Source of the DNA: Candidatus Poseidoniaceae archaeon | GTDB lineage: Archaea > Thermoplasmatota > Poseidoniia > Poseidoniales > Poseidoniaceae | NCBI GenBank assembly: GCA_949373095.1 | Contig: CASIBY010000005.1 | Coordinates: 46,955-110,954 of the forward strand | Length of the DNA: 64,000 bases | Direction: 5' to 3' | In this document: positions 19,513 through 30,133 of the stretch, one piece after another | Position numbering within the stretch: position 1 is the first letter of the stretch | Layout of the letters: each line of letters opens with the position of its first letter | Program-made: the position numbers and the translations under genes | The notes under the pieces: generated by a model | Databases searched by the model: none | What the model was told of the DNA's origin: nothing | Seen by the model: the letters and a program-made list of their open reading frames with translations, nothing else

Positions 19513-21342
19513 CTACTCAACGTCGTAGAACACTTCATCCATCATATCGTACCAAGGATTGATTCCGATGTCGGATGAACCGTCATAGTGACCCGTAGTT
19601 TCTACGAAATAGTACATGACATTGGATTTATCACCTTCACCCATGTAACCATCTCCTGAATAATTGTCCATGGCGATGACAACCCAAGCATGACCTCCCC
19701 CACTCTTCATCAGCGTTTGATTTGACATCACCTAGCATAAGCGCTGCATCATAGCCGAGGTTCTCAACCAAACTGATGTATAGTGCACTTGCATCTTCAC
19801 AATCCCCGCCTTCTTCCCATAGCATTTCAATCGGATATTTTGGATATTCCGTTTGTTCTTGGGAACTGTCTAAATCATAGAGGTATGGAATATCACCAAC
19901 AAATGCCTGTATGAATCGGGCAACATCATTGTTTGAAGTATACCCGTTTTCTTGAGCCATGGATTGTAATTCTAACGCTAGTTCCCCTATAGCAGGTTCA
20001 TTTGGAGTGGAAAAGGCTGCATACTGAGGGATGATGTCATCATAGGTCACTGCATTGGACCAATCGATGGCGTGGTTCATTGTTCTATAAGATGCATACG
20101 TACTGTAATTGAGTACCCATGAAAGACTGTAGAAAGCGCCCTCAAAGTCCCAGTAGTAATCGCGGACGTTGCTCACCAGGTTGTCAAAGGGCTGAATTGA
20201 GAATTGCAAAACACCGTCGTCTTTCTCACCATCATCTGAGCCGTTGCCCAGCAGACTCAAATTTTCAAACATTGTCAAACTATCAAAGGTGAATTCGATG
20301 GCCTCAACATTTGGAAGAGGGTTAAGATCCAACACATCATCAGAAAAGGCATCTGAATCATGGGCTGTAATTTCAATGAAATGATACCTAAGATTTTCTT
20401 CAAGGTCTATGTGATAATTTTCATTGAGGAGCACTTCTGTACCAGTCTCAACCTCAACATAATTTGACATGTACGATGGCATGCACCCTATGGAAATATT
20501 ATTCACACTAGTACAGAAATAGATCTCTCCTACGCTGTCAAAGAGGTCAACATTATCCAACAGGGTGAACCTTTCAAGACGGATGTAAATCGCAGAATCA
20601 CGATAATCATTGATGTCGTAGGCGTCAAGAACTCCATCGTTATCATCGTCTTGGTCTGTATTATCCCCTAGCCCGTCTTGGTCAAAATCAACCCATTCAA
20701 GTGGGTTTGTAGGAAATAGGTCAGAATTATCGCCATGGCCGTCGCCGTCGGAATCCTGCCATTCAAGAGCGTCATTGGGAAATGGGTCCGCATTATCCCC
20801 AGTCCCATCATTGTCGGAATCTGCCCATTCAGTAGGGTCAAGCGGGTAAAGGTCCATGAGGTCATTAACACCATCATTGTCGTCGTCTTTATCCTCAGAA
20901 GCATCTCGGCAACCGTCTACATCACGGTCCGTGTTGAAATTACGTAGCCAGTCGAGTTCACCTGTGGCACAATCATCACTCACATCTGGAAGCCCATCAT
21001 TATCATGCATCTTCATCCTCGGAGAGATCCCGGCAACCGTCTCCATCATGGTCAGTCTCAAGAGATGATGTCCAATCTCGCTCTCCATCGTAACAGGAAT
21101 CCATTAAATTAGAAATTCCGTCTTCGTCAACATCGTCTTGGTTAATGGTACCCCCCGCTAATCAGGCTGTAGATACCACCCAAAGTGATGGTTACCAACA
21201 ACAGCCCTGCCACTGCGAGAACGGGCATGAAGTTACTTTTTGCCGATGCGTTTGGAATGACTGGATGTTCAAATGTGGTTTCTTCTATTGGCGTTTTTGG
21301 CCAAACGACATTCTCAAAATCAGCAAACTCATCATCAGACAT
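19513..21342 (-). CDS. Membrane-anchored protein: N-terminal TM, TSP3 Ca-binding repeats, transglutaminase-like domain; broken by three +1 shifts (~21160, ~21010, ~19700)
   Basis: ORFs 21142..21342, 19637..21088 and 19513..19731 rejoin as ...SLISGG/TINQDDVDEDG...DLSEDED/DDNDGLPD...EGGDCEDASALYISLVENLGYDAALMLGDVKSNADEEWG/GHAWVVIAMDNYSG. Confidence 0.7.
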
Positions 21343-21413
21343 TTGGACCAGCAGTTAGAGGTCGTTTCCCGAGGATTTAGAGTTGTCCCCTGCGTCGGTT
21401 AATCTTAGAATCT

Positions 21414-22028
21414 TCACCAAAACGTTGAGGTTTCATCCGATTCAGTCTCTTTAGCAGATAGTTGTGTATTCAAATCGAACTCGTTGTTATTTGATAGTGG
21501 ATCGGTCATATCTACGGTTTCTAAATCAAGACCATGAACACGGTTAACAAAGAGGAAACGATTGATTTTTGATTTAATTCGTTCAAGATGTGAACGGCCT
21601 AAAATTGACACAAAATGGAACGGTTCTCCCTCACTGAACAGAAGGTGAAGTTCTTCGTGAGTCATTTTATGACCCTCTTCGGTATATGTTTCCTTCGTAA
21701 TGAATTTGGCAACACGCATATGTGATACCCGACCAGCTTCAATCCATGATAACGACAAAAGCATAAACGTTTGATGATAACGAAAGATATCGGTTTTGGT
21801 GTCAAAATGAAATGTTTTTCCCGTACTAAGAACTACAACGAGGAATACAAAGAACATTGAAATTTGAAAACTAATTCCGGCAAATGGAGTCTCAAAACGA
21901 TTGACAACAACCAAACTAACAAAAGAAATCAAGGTCAACAAGTTCCGAAAGCCATTCCAAACAAATCCAAGGTAGAGTTCGTCCGAACCTGCTGCATCAA
22001 CAACATCTTCTTTTGGAACTCCAACCAT
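21414..22028 (-). CDS. Hypothetical membrane protein
   Basis: Two hydrophobic segments, intact ORF. Confidence 0.5.
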   Translation of the reverse strand: MVGVPKEDVVDAAGSDELYLGFVWNGFRNLLTLISFVSLVVVNRFETPFAGISFQISMFFVFLVVVLSTGKTFHFDTKTDIFRYHQTFMLLSLSWIEAGRVSHMRVAKFITKETYTEEGHKMTHEELHLLFSEGEPFHFVSILGRSHLERIKSKINRFLFVNRVHGLDLETVDMTDPLSNNNEFDLNTQLSAKETESDETSTFW

Positions 22029-22034
22029 GAGATC

Positions 22035-25000
22035 TCAAGATTCGTAAGTGAGCCATTCTTGTGAGGTAGCATCAAAGTAGGAAAGATTTCCTTCTCCGTC
22101 ACGAGACCAGTGAACGCCGTTTTCCTCCCATTGCTCCGATGTGGCATCGATTGAAGGGAGTGACTTTTCCTCTTCAGCAACAAACTGTTCAGATGCAGAA
22201 TCTTTGGTCTGATTGGATTCAAACATATTTGAAGCCTCATCGGGCTTTCGCATAAACACAAATCCTCCGCCTCCAAGGAGAGCAAGAATTAGTAGGGTGA
22301 TAATCGCATAGAGCATTCCGTTTCCAGATTCAACAATATCTGCGACCGAACGAGTTCCATCTTCTGGATAAGCATCCATACTGTCAGCAACTCCGTCACC
22401 ATCAGTGTCAATTGACAAATTTGAATCATATTTGAAGTCGTCTTCTGCGTCGCTAACTCCATCTCCGTCCGAGTCCAACTGTAGCAGTGCGCAACCACTA
22501 GCATCAATCAGTTCACCTACGGGCGTATTTGGACAGTTGTCAAGATGATTCTTTATTCCATCTTTATCGTCGTCCTTTTGCTGGTCAGCACATCCGTCTA
22601 GATCAACGGGTTGCGTCACGGGAGTGTCGGGACATAGGTCCATATTATTCATGATATCATCGAGGTCTTCGTCCCTCTGTGAGGCTGAACACCCTTCGGA
22701 ATCTGGTTGCTCACCTGCAGGAGTCGCAGGGCAAGTATCGTTGGCATCAGAAATTTCGTCGTCATCCGCATCAAGTTGATTGGTAGCACAACCAAGAGAA
22801 TCCACGGACAAATCATTTCCAGTCCCAGGGCAATTATCAACATCATCGTATACATCATCTCCGTCCGAATCCTTTTGTGAAGGAGCGCATCCTTGAACAT
22901 CTGCAATTTCGTTTGAGGGAGTGAGGTCGCAAATATCGCTGGCATCAACGACATTGTCTCCATCTGTATCACGCTCATTTGCAGCACATCCCACACCGTT
23001 AACAGGTAGGCCTGCGGTTGTCGTTGGACAGTCATCACGGTCGTCTGTAATGTCATCGGAATCGGTATCAAGTTGGCTGAGTGCACAGCCAGCTGCGTCA
23101 ACCTGAAGGCCGAGTGGAGTGTTTGGACAAGCATCAAACGCATTCATCACCATGTCATTATCACTATCTTCTTGGCTGGAGGAACAGCCAACGTTGTCGA
23201 CCTGCTCTCCGGCTGGTGTATCTGGGCATGCGTCTGCAGCGTCGTCAACTCCGTCTAAGTCAGCATCAAGTTGAGAAGATGCACAACCGGTTGAATCTAC
23301 AACTTGTCCAGGTGGCGTACCGAGGCATTGGTCACCATTCAGCCCGCTTGAATTGTCGCCGTAGCCGTCGTTGTCTTGGTCAGCATGTTGGCTCGGTTCG
23401 TTAGGGAAGGCGTCACCGTTCAGTCCTGCTGCGTTGTCACCATAGCCGTCACCATCAACGTCACTCCACTGGGTTGAGTCGTTAGGGAATGCATCGGGAT
23501 CGGTGCCGGCTTGGTTGTCACCGTATCCATCACCGTCTTCATCAAACCATTGTGTCGCATCTGAAGGGAACTGGTCGCCGTCTGTTCCGGTCGGATTGTC
23601 GCCGTAGCCATCACCGTCTGCATCTTCCCATTGGGTGTTGTCTGAAGGGAAACCGTCCGGCGTTGTACCAGCAGGGTTGTCTCCGTAGCCGTCACCGTCT
23701 GTGTCCGACCATTGTGAGGAATCATTCGGGAAGGCGTCTCCATTAGTGCCTGATGGGTTGTCGCCGTAGCCGTCGCCGTCCATATCTTCCCACTGAGTTG
23801 AATCAGCAGGCCATTCATCGGGATTGTTACCGCTTGCATTATCTCCGTAACCATCCCCATCAGCATCTGACCATTGTGTTGGGTCTGTTGGGAATGCATC
23901 GGGAGTAGTTCCGGTTGGATTATCACCAAAGCCATCCCCATCTGCATCGCTCCATTGCGAACCATCTGAAGGGAATGCATCCGATGCATTTCCATTTGGA
24001 TTATCCCCATAGCCATCCCCGTCCATATCTGAGTATTGAGAGGAATCATAGGGGAAATCATCGATGCTGTCGTTGTATCCATCACCGTCACTGTCCTTCT
24101 GATTCAATGCACAACCATCGAGGTCCACGGTTGCTCCGGCAGTAGTGTTGGCACACAAATCTATTTCATTTGCGATACCGTCGTTATCATCATCAAGGGT
24201 AAGTGTGAAACAATCAGAATCTCCGATGAGTTGAACGCTTGCAGAGGAAAAGAGGTCCGCAAAGACACAGTATATTCCCGAAGTTGAAGGGGTTGTATAA
24301 TTGAAGTAAGGAAGCGACATGTTCTGTGCTGTTGCAGTTACTGTCGTCATGGTTGAAACTGCGAGGTTTGCCCCTCCAGAATCCTCAACGCGATATTGAT
24401 ACTTGTAACTGTCACCGGTGACTAAATCTAGACCTTGAGCTCGGACATTGTTCGTTAAAGCCGTTGAACTGGCCGAATAAGAATTAATGACAAGGGCAGG
24501 TAGTTGAGGAATGAAATCCTCAAAGTGAAGGCCGGATATATTCGTGTTGTCGCTGAGGTTGATTACCGAACTATTCAATGAAATAAAGGCGAGGAAAAGA
24601 TGGTCGTTCATCGAAGTTGGACCGGCCCAGTTGATCTGGTAACTCATTGAGGTCATCGACGGTGTAAGATACCACGTATCACTATCGATCATCGAGGCGT
24701 TGATGGCTGCATTTACGTCATTTGAGTTTGTGAAATTACTTTCCCACTCTACGAAATCAATGACATACCACCCAACTTCATAATCGGTCCCAATCGTTAG
24801 ATTGGTCAGTTCGATATCACCGGTCGTAGAAGAGGTCGTTGCAATTTCAACCATTTCGATATAAAGTTCGGCCACGTCACTATCAAGCGAAGAATTGGAG
24901 GCATCAAAAAGGGTAGAAGAAACCATCAATTCCGATTCAATCATCTGTGCCGAGTATGTGAAATTTATGCTGTGAGTCGTGTTGGTTGCATTAAACGAAC

Positions 25001-26114
25001 CTGTAGTTGAATTCCCCCAGCTCTCCGTATCATCAAGGAGCATCTGCCCCACAGAGAAATTGTAATTGTAAGTGGTATTGGCGGTGAGGCCATAAAAGGA
25101 AAGCATACCATTGGTGGTGTTCATGAGTGTGACATCGACAGATTCGAAACTTTGCCCACCACCGGGTTGGTCTGTTGAGAGTTCAATATCATAGACATTT
25201 GCTGTCCCAGTACTGAAGGCATACAAGAATACTTTCAGATAAGAAGTAAAGTTGCTGGTAGCAGTGAATGATGCTGCTTCGTTGTCTGAGCCAGAACCGA
25301 GGGAACCAAATCCAGCCAGAGAGAGAGATGAGCCACCGGCATCAGTCCACTGACCATCAATATCCCCGTTGGCATGGGTGAAGGTTAAATTGACGTAATA
25401 TGTAATACCTGAAATCATGTCAATTTCAAAATAATCTTCATCTGCAGTTGAATCGATGGAAAGGCCGGTGCAATACAAGGGGAGCATGGAAGCAGAAGTT
25501 GCAGTAGCCATGGTGTCGTTTGGCTCAAGGATGTCAGGATTAGTACTAGCGTTTCCCGTACAGTTTGTCACTGATGCACCGCCACCGCCGGTGCTGGTGG
25601 AAACAGTAAATTTGGAGAGAGAAAGGCTCCATGTCCCTGTGCCAGCATATCGTGAGATTTGGATGTAGACCATTCCTCCGTGAGGGCTGGTGGAATTGGT
25701 AGTGAGTGATTCAGGATTATTCATAAAGGAATCATCCAAGTAAGTTAGGTTCGCATCATAGAATACCAGGTCAAAATCATTTGTGACCGTTGTGCCGTTG
25801 GCATAGGTGGTGGTTGATGGGAAAGACAGTGATGCGTAGAGTCCTTGTGTAGAAGTCAAAGCAACTCTCAAGTAATCGTTGTCATCACCAATATCCAATT
25901 CTCCGCTACCACTGTATGTACTTGAGAAAATGTAGTTGGTGATATTGACCGAAGTATTATCCGGCAGGTCACCGCTGGAGTTTAGGTCATTTTGGTTTGG
26001 CCCAACGGCTTGAGCTGTTGGAGCTACAACTCCCATCAACATACCGAAGATGAGCATCAACGAAAGAAGACTGGCTCCGGTAGGGGATGAGTGTTGTTTA
26101 GGAGGCTGGCGCAT
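22035..26114 (-). CDS. Giant secreted surface protein with TSP3-type Ca-binding repeats, C-terminal TM and cytoplasmic tail
   Basis: Signal peptide, PPC-like domains, D-x-DGDGYGDNP-x-GT repeats, TM 'GMLYAIITLLILALLGGGGFVFM', tail ...EQWEENGVHWSRDGEGNLSYFDATSQEWLTYES. Confidence 0.85.
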   Translation of the reverse strand: MRQPPKQHSSPTGASLLSLMLIFGMLMGVVAPTAQAVGPNQNDLNSSGDLPDNTSVNITNYIFSSTYSGSGELDIGDDNDYLRVALTSTQGLYASLSFPSTTTYANGTTVTNDFDLVFYDANLTYLDDSFMNNPESLTTNSTSPHGGMVYIQISRYAGTGTWSLSLSKFTVSTSTGGGGASVTNCTGNASTNPDILEPNDTMATATSASMLPLYCTGLSIDSTADEDYFEIDMISGITYYVNLTFTHANGDIDGQWTDAGGSSLSLAGFGSLGSGSDNEAASFTATSNFTSYLKVFLYAFSTGTANVYDIELSTDQPGGGQSFESVDVTLMNTTNGMLSFYGLTANTTYNYNFSVGQMLLDDTESWGNSTTGSFNATNTTHSINFTYSAQMIESELMVSSTLFDASNSSLDSDVAELYIEMVEIATTSSTTGDIELTNLTIGTDYEVGWYVIDFVEWESNFTNSNDVNAAINASMIDSDTWYLTPSMTSMSYQINWAGPTSMNDHLFLAFISLNSSVINLSDNTNISGLHFEDFIPQLPALVINSYSASSTALTNNVRAQGLDLVTGDSYKYQYRVEDSGGANLAVSTMTTVTATAQNMSLPYFNYTTPSTSGIYCVFADLFSSASVQLIGDSDCFTLTLDDDNDGIANEIDLCANTTAGATVDLDGCALNQKDSDGDGYNDSIDDFPYDSSQYSDMDGDGYGDNPNGNASDAFPSDGSQWSDADGDGFGDNPTGTTPDAFPTDPTQWSDADGDGYGDNASGNNPDEWPADSTQWEDMDGDGYGDNPSGTNGDAFPNDSSQWSDTDGDGYGDNPAGTTPDGFPSDNTQWEDADGDGYGDNPTGTDGDQFPSDATQWFDEDGDGYGDNQAGTDPDAFPNDSTQWSDVDGDGYGDNAAGLNGDAFPNEPSQHADQDNDGYGDNSSGLNGDQCLGTPPGQVVDSTGCASSQLDADLDGVDDAADACPDTPAGEQVDNVGCSSSQEDSDNDMVMNAFDACPNTPLGLQVDAAGCALSQLDTDSDDITDDRDDCPTTTAGLPVNGVGCAANERDTDGDNVVDASDICDLTPSNEIADVQGCAPSQKDSDGDDVYDDVDNCPGTGNDLSVDSLGCATNQLDADDDEISDANDTCPATPAGEQPDSEGCSASQRDEDLDDIMNNMDLCPDTPVTQPVDLDGCADQQKDDDKDGIKNHLDNCPNTPVGELIDASGCALLQLDSDGDGVSDAEDDFKYDSNLSIDTDGDGVADSMDAYPEDGTRSVADIVESGNGMLYAIITLLILALLGGGGFVFMRKPDEASNMFESNQTKDSASEQFVAEEEKSLPSIDATSEQWEENGVHWSRDGEGNLSYFDATSQEWLTYES
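22450..23330 (-). repeat. Coding repeat array, ~36-aa units D-x-CP-x-TP-x-G-x-x-VD-x-x-GCA-x-SQ-x-D-x-D
   Basis: Visible tandem protein repeats, e.g. DACPDTPAGEQVDNVGCSSSQEDSDNDMVMNAFDACPNTPLGLQVDAAGCALSQLDTDSDD. Confidence 0.85.
23330..24045 (-). repeat. Coding repeat array, ~81-bp/27-aa units DADGDGYGDNPTGTTPDAFPTDPTQWS, about nine copies
   Basis: Nine successive DGDGYGDN...QW units in the translation. Confidence 0.9.
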
Positions 26115-26163
26115 AGTTCTAAGGAAAACTCCGCAGTATATCACAACTACTACGATAGGGCTC

Positions 26164-26445
26164 TCAAATTGCTGTTGGAGCAACATGGCCGTCTTTTTTG
26201 TCATCGGGCTTGCGGACGCGAGACCAAACGCCTCCCATTAGTTCGTCATGATGCCCTGAACAGTAATGGAAACGTCGGTAGGCTTCACGAAATGAGTATG
26301 CCTTCTTTCCCGTTGCAACGAGATACCCTTCAGGCGAAAGACGAGAAACTACTGTCCCTTCCTCTCCGCATCCCGGTAAATCACAGACGGGTTTGTTGGG
26401 CATATCCAAGACAGTTCTTCTATGCTTGATTAACTCTTGCCTCAT
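26164..26445 (-). CDS. Small Cys/His-rich protein
   Basis: VCDLPGCGEEG...HYCSGHHDEL; possible zinc-binding site. Confidence 0.45.
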   Translation of the reverse strand: MRQELIKHRRTVLDMPNKPVCDLPGCGEEGTVVSRLSPEGYLVATGKKAYSFREAYRRFHYCSGHHDELMGGVWSRVRKPDDKKDGHVAPTAI

Positions 26446-26458
26446 TCCAGCGAAAGAA

Positions 26459-26905
26459 TCATTCTTCAGTTTCTGGCTCAAGGACAGGCTCAATCACAAC
26501 CAGAGGGACGTTTGCTTCAATTGCCTCCCCTTCATCACAATGAACTGAAATGACGGTTCCCGTAACTGGCGCCTGAATTTCATTTTGCATTTTCATAGCT
26601 TCAAGAATCAGAATAACTTGTCCTTCTGTGACATCATCACCAACTGAAACTTCAACGGTGACCACTTTACCTGGGATGTTGGCTGAAACTGTTCCTGACT
26701 TCTTTTTCTTCCCTCCACCAGACCGACGTTGTTTGGGAGCGGGGGGTGCATCCGGCATTTCTATTTCGTAAGTTTTCCCTTCAACTGTGGCCCTCCAAGA
26801 TGTGCCTTCGCCTTCGAGTTCAACTTCATATTCTGTTCCGTTGACAATGACTTTTCGTGTTTCTGACATGAGATTACCTCCATGGTGAGCGTTGACTTCG
26901 TGCAT
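26459..26905 (-). CDS. Biotin carboxyl carrier protein subunit of acyl-CoA carboxylase/decarboxylase
   Basis: ILEAMKMQNEIQAPVTGTV biotinylation motif. Confidence 0.9.
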   Translation of the reverse strand: MHEVNAHHGGNLMSETRKVIVNGTEYEVELEGEGTSWRATVEGKTYEIEMPDAPPAPKQRRSGGGKKKKSGTVSANIPGKVVTVEVSVGDDVTEGQVILILEAMKMQNEIQAPVTGTVISVHCDEGEAIEANVPLVVIEPVLEPETEE

Positions 26906-27065
26906 GCATAAGGGAAGAACGGCCGGTAACCATTCGCCTGTGATCTTGTGACCAAGCCTTTCCAGGACGACGAGCTACTTCCGCTGGGTCTTCGCCTTGT
27001 TGGCGGGTAGCCGCAAGGACTGCAGCGATGGCAGCCATTCGTAATTCATCGTTCGTTCCAGCCAT
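26874..27065 (-). CDS. Small accessory protein of acyl-CoA carboxylase locus (OadG/MmdD-like position)
   Basis: 63 aa ORF between carboxyltransferase and BCCP genes. Confidence 0.35.
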   Translation of the reverse strand: MAGTNDELRMAAIAAVLAATRQQGEDPAEVARRPGKAWSQDHRRMVTGRSSLMHARSQRSPWR

Positions 27066-27074
27066 GATTTCACC

Positions 27075-28628
27075 TCACAAAGGAATATTTCCGTGTTTTC
27101 GAGCAGGACGAAGTTCTTCTTTGTCCTTGAGCATGGCGAGTGCCCTGCATAGGCGTTGTCGCGTTTGGTTTGGTTCAATGACATCATCCAGATAACCGAG
27201 AGCTGCTGCTTTGTATGGATTTGCAAAGGTTTCTTTGAAATCTTCAGTCAAGCGTTCCCGCTCTTGCTCGGGATTTCGGGCATGAGCAATACGGCGACGG
27301 TGAATGATTTCAACAGCACCATCAGCGCCCATAACTGCCAGCTCTGCACTGGGCCAAGCCACATTGTAATCGCCCCGAATATGCTTGCTTGACATAACAT
27401 CGTATGCGCCACCGTAGGCTTTGCGAAGGATGACTGTCAATTTTGGAACAGTTGCCTCAGCAAAAGCATAGAGAAGTTTTGCACCGTGGCGAATGATTCC
27501 ACCCCATTCTTGATTGGTCCCCGGCAAGAACCCAGGTACGTCTTCAAAGGTGAGGATAGGGATATTGAATGCATCACAGAACCGTACGAATCTAGCGGCT
27601 TTATCGCTCGCATCAATATCAAGACATCCTGCAAGGACTTGCGGCTGATTAGCTACAATACCAACGGTATTACCGTCCAAGTGCCCGAATCCAATGACAA
27701 TGTTTCGCGCCCATTCGGATTGAACTTCCATGAATCCCCCGTCGTCAAGGACTTCAGTAATCACGTCAATGACATTGTAAGGCTTTGAAGAATCTTCTGG
27801 GATAATACTGTCAAGAGCATCACACAAGCGGTCTCTTGAGTCATTGGTCTTCTTGATAGGTGGACGCTCAAGATTGTTTTGAGGCAGCAGGTCGCACAAG
27901 TCCCGTGCCATTGCAATGGCATCTTCATCGTCGGAGGCAGTGAAGTGAGACACGCCAGATTTTGAACCATGGGTAGATGCGCCCCCCAGGTCTTCAAAGG
28001 AAACGACTTCGTTGGTGACTGTTTTGATGACTTCCGGCCCAGTGATGAACATGTGTGCGGTTTGGTCAACCATGATGACAAAGTCAGTAATGGCCGGGGA
28101 ATACACCGCTCCACCTGCACAAGGACCCATGATCACAGAGATCTGAGGGACAACGCCAGATGCTCTAACGTTCCTGAAGAAAATTTCTGCATAGGAACCA
28201 AGCGAAGCAACCCCTTCTTGGATTCGTGCTCCACCAGAATCATTCATTCCGATAACGGGGCGTCCCGTTTTGAGCGCCATATCAAGGACTTTGCAAATTT
28301 TAAGCCCGTGCATTTCACCGAGGGAACCTCCGTAAACAGTAAAGTCTTGAGCGAAAGCAAATACTTCTCTACCGTTAATCATGCCGTGTCCGGTAACGAC
28401 TCCATCACCAGGAATAACGTTCTTATCCATGTTGAAATCACGACATCGATGTTCGACCAAGGCATCAATTTCTTGAAAACTTCCATCATCTAGAAGCATT
28501 TCAACACGCTCACGAGCAGTCATTTTACCACGATTATGTTGGGCCTCTACGCGCGCTTGACCTCCTCCAGCCTCACTTTGAGACTTGCGATTTCTGAGGT
28601 CTTTTAGACGGTCTTCTGTACTTGACAT
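27075..28628 (-). CDS. Propionyl/acyl-CoA carboxylase carboxyltransferase (beta) subunit
   Basis: [52 protein letters not shown]...[28 protein letters not shown]. Confidence 0.9.
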   Translation of the reverse strand: MSSTEDRLKDLRNRKSQSEAGGGQARVEAQHNRGKMTARERVEMLLDDGSFQEIDALVEHRCRDFNMDKNVIPGDGVVTGHGMINGREVFAFAQDFTVYGGSLGEMHGLKICKVLDMALKTGRPVIGMNDSGGARIQEGVASLGSYAEIFFRNVRASGVVPQISVIMGPCAGGAVYSPAITDFVIMVDQTAHMFITGPEVIKTVTNEVVSFEDLGGASTHGSKSGVSHFTASDDEDAIAMARDLCDLLPQNNLERPPIKKTNDSRDRLCDALDSIIPEDSSKPYNVIDVITEVLDDGGFMEVQSEWARNIVIGFGHLDGNTVGIVANQPQVLAGCLDIDASDKAARFVRFCDAFNIPILTFEDVPGFLPGTNQEWGGIIRHGAKLLYAFAEATVPKLTVILRKAYGGAYDVMSSKHIRGDYNVAWPSAELAVMGADGAVEIIHRRRIAHARNPEQERERLTEDFKETFANPYKAAALGYLDDVIEPNQTRQRLCRALAMLKDKEELRPARKHGNIPL

Positions 28629-28763
28629 GGACTTCCCCCTTGGTATGGATGAAAACGCCGCCCTTATGCGTTGCTCTTGTAAATCCGTGAAAATGGCGGT
28701 TGAACCCGGATTCAAGTTCACTCCAAGGGGTGTGTTGATAGGGAGGCGCCTGTTCCTCAGTTC

Positions 28764-29210
28764 ATGGCCCAACCGCTACGCATTGTTGTCGCCAAACCTG
28801 GACTAGACGGTCATGACCGCGGAGCCAAGGTTGTCGCCCGTACCCTTCGTGACGCTGGCCATGAAGTGATCTATACTGGGCTTCGCCGAACCGCCCAACA
28901 AATTGTTGAGACTGTGCGTGATGAAGATGCTCGGTTTTTAGGGCTTTCATCTCTTTCCGGAGCCCACAGCCATCTCTTTCCAAAAGTGTGCGAATTGTTG
29001 GTGAATGAAGGCCTTGAAGATGTGATCGTATTCGGTGGAGGGATCATCCCTCACGAAGACCGAGCAGAACTTTTCAGCGCAGGAATCAAAGCAATTTTTG
29101 GGCCCGGTACGCCAACATCTGAAATCCTTGAGTTCATCCAACATGCGAACGGCATGAACGATGCTGGAGTGGGCCAAGGAAATGACTGGCATTGGGAATC
29201 CAAAGCATGA
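28764..29210 (+). CDS. Methylmalonyl-CoA mutase B12-binding (small) subunit
   Basis: [36 protein letters not shown]...[10 protein letters not shown]; DxHxxG cobalamin motif. Confidence 0.9.
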   Translation: MAQPLRIVVAKPGLDGHDRGAKVVARTLRDAGHEVIYTGLRRTAQQIVETVRDEDARFLGLSSLSGAHSHLFPKVCELLVNEGLEDVIVFGGGIIPHEDRAELFSAGIKAIFGPGTPTSEILEFIQHANGMNDAGVGQGNDWHWESKA

Positions 29211-29221
29211 GGTGACCTCAC

Positions 29222-30133
29222 ATGCAAGATGAAGTTGCTCGTGCGCTCAACGGCGAACGCCGAGCCTTGGCCCGTGTGTTATCCGCCATTGAAAACGGTA
29301 CATTTACTCTTGACGATGCTGGAATTGCCTCACCGATAGAAACCGACCGATCAAGATGGAGTACCATGGCCATTACCGGAGCCCCAGGCGTTGGAAAATC
29401 GGTATTGGTAGACGCACTGATGACTCAATGGGCAAAACAAGGGCATAAACTCGCACTGCTAGCGGTTGACCCGAGTTCACCACGGACCGGTGGTGCATTA
29501 CTCGGTGACCGAGTACGAATGACGTCGGTAGACGATCCTGAAATCAAAGACCTCGTGTATGTTCGTTCAATCGCAACGAGAGCTGCATCTGGTAGCGTAC
29601 CGTTGATCGTTGAAGATATGGCTTCTTTTCTTCATGCATGCGGATGGGATAGAGTACTCATCGAGACGGTAGGTTCGGGGCAATCCGAGTTGCGATGTGC
29701 AGCAGTAGCCGACCGCATCATCGTTGTAGAAGGGCCTGCCAGAGGAGATGGAATACAAGCTGAAAAAGCAGGTTTACTCGAACTGGCAGACGCCGTTCTT
29801 GTCAATAAAGCCGACCTCGATGGGGCCCAAAAACATGCTTCCGAACTCCAAGAGTCATTTAATCTTGGACAAAGTGAAGCCCCACCGGTCTTGCTGACAT
29901 CGGGCCTTCACGGCATTGGAATTGATGCAGCCTCAGATCTCTTGCTTCACCTTGATGCATCCGGGCGAGCCACCCGTGCACGGATGAGGGAGCGGCTACT
30001 TGCAAGTCATGAACGCCGGCTCGTAACCCATCCCTCGTACAATGAATGTCTTGACCTTCTCACGGAGGGCACAATTGATATTGAGAACGCATTGACTATC
30101 TTGTTAGGGGACACTGATGAGCGATCAAGTTGA
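29222..30133 (+). CDS. meaB: MeaB/ArgK-type methylmalonyl-CoA mutase-associated GTPase
   Basis: ITGAPGVGKSVLVDALM...LLAVDPSSPRTGGALLGDRVRM...LIETVGSGQSE. Confidence 0.9.
   Translation: MQDEVARALNGERRALARVLSAIENGTFTLDDAGIASPIETDRSRWSTMAITGAPGVGKSVLVDALMTQWAKQGHKLALLAVDPSSPRTGGALLGDRVRMTSVDDPEIKDLVYVRSIATRAASGSVPLIVEDMASFLHACGWDRVLIETVGSGQSELRCAAVADRIIVVEGPARGDGIQAEKAGLLELADAVLVNKADLDGAQKHASELQESFNLGQSEAPPVLLTSGLHGIGIDAASDLLLHLDASGRATRARMRERLLASHERRLVTHPSYNECLDLLTEGTIDIENALTILLGDTDERSS

Noticed and set aside
19513-21342. Interpretation that surface-protein genes are selectively decaying (pseudogenes)
   Set aside because: The same kind of +1 break is found in cytochrome b, an essential respiratory gene, favouring a technical cause.
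23330-24145. Regular ~81-bp repeats resembling a CRISPR-like array, plus long + strand ORFs over them (23489..23746, 23915..24145)
   Set aside because: Repeats are in-frame coding TSP3 units on the minus strand with diverged third positions and no unique spacers; the antisense ORFs are by-products of biased codons.
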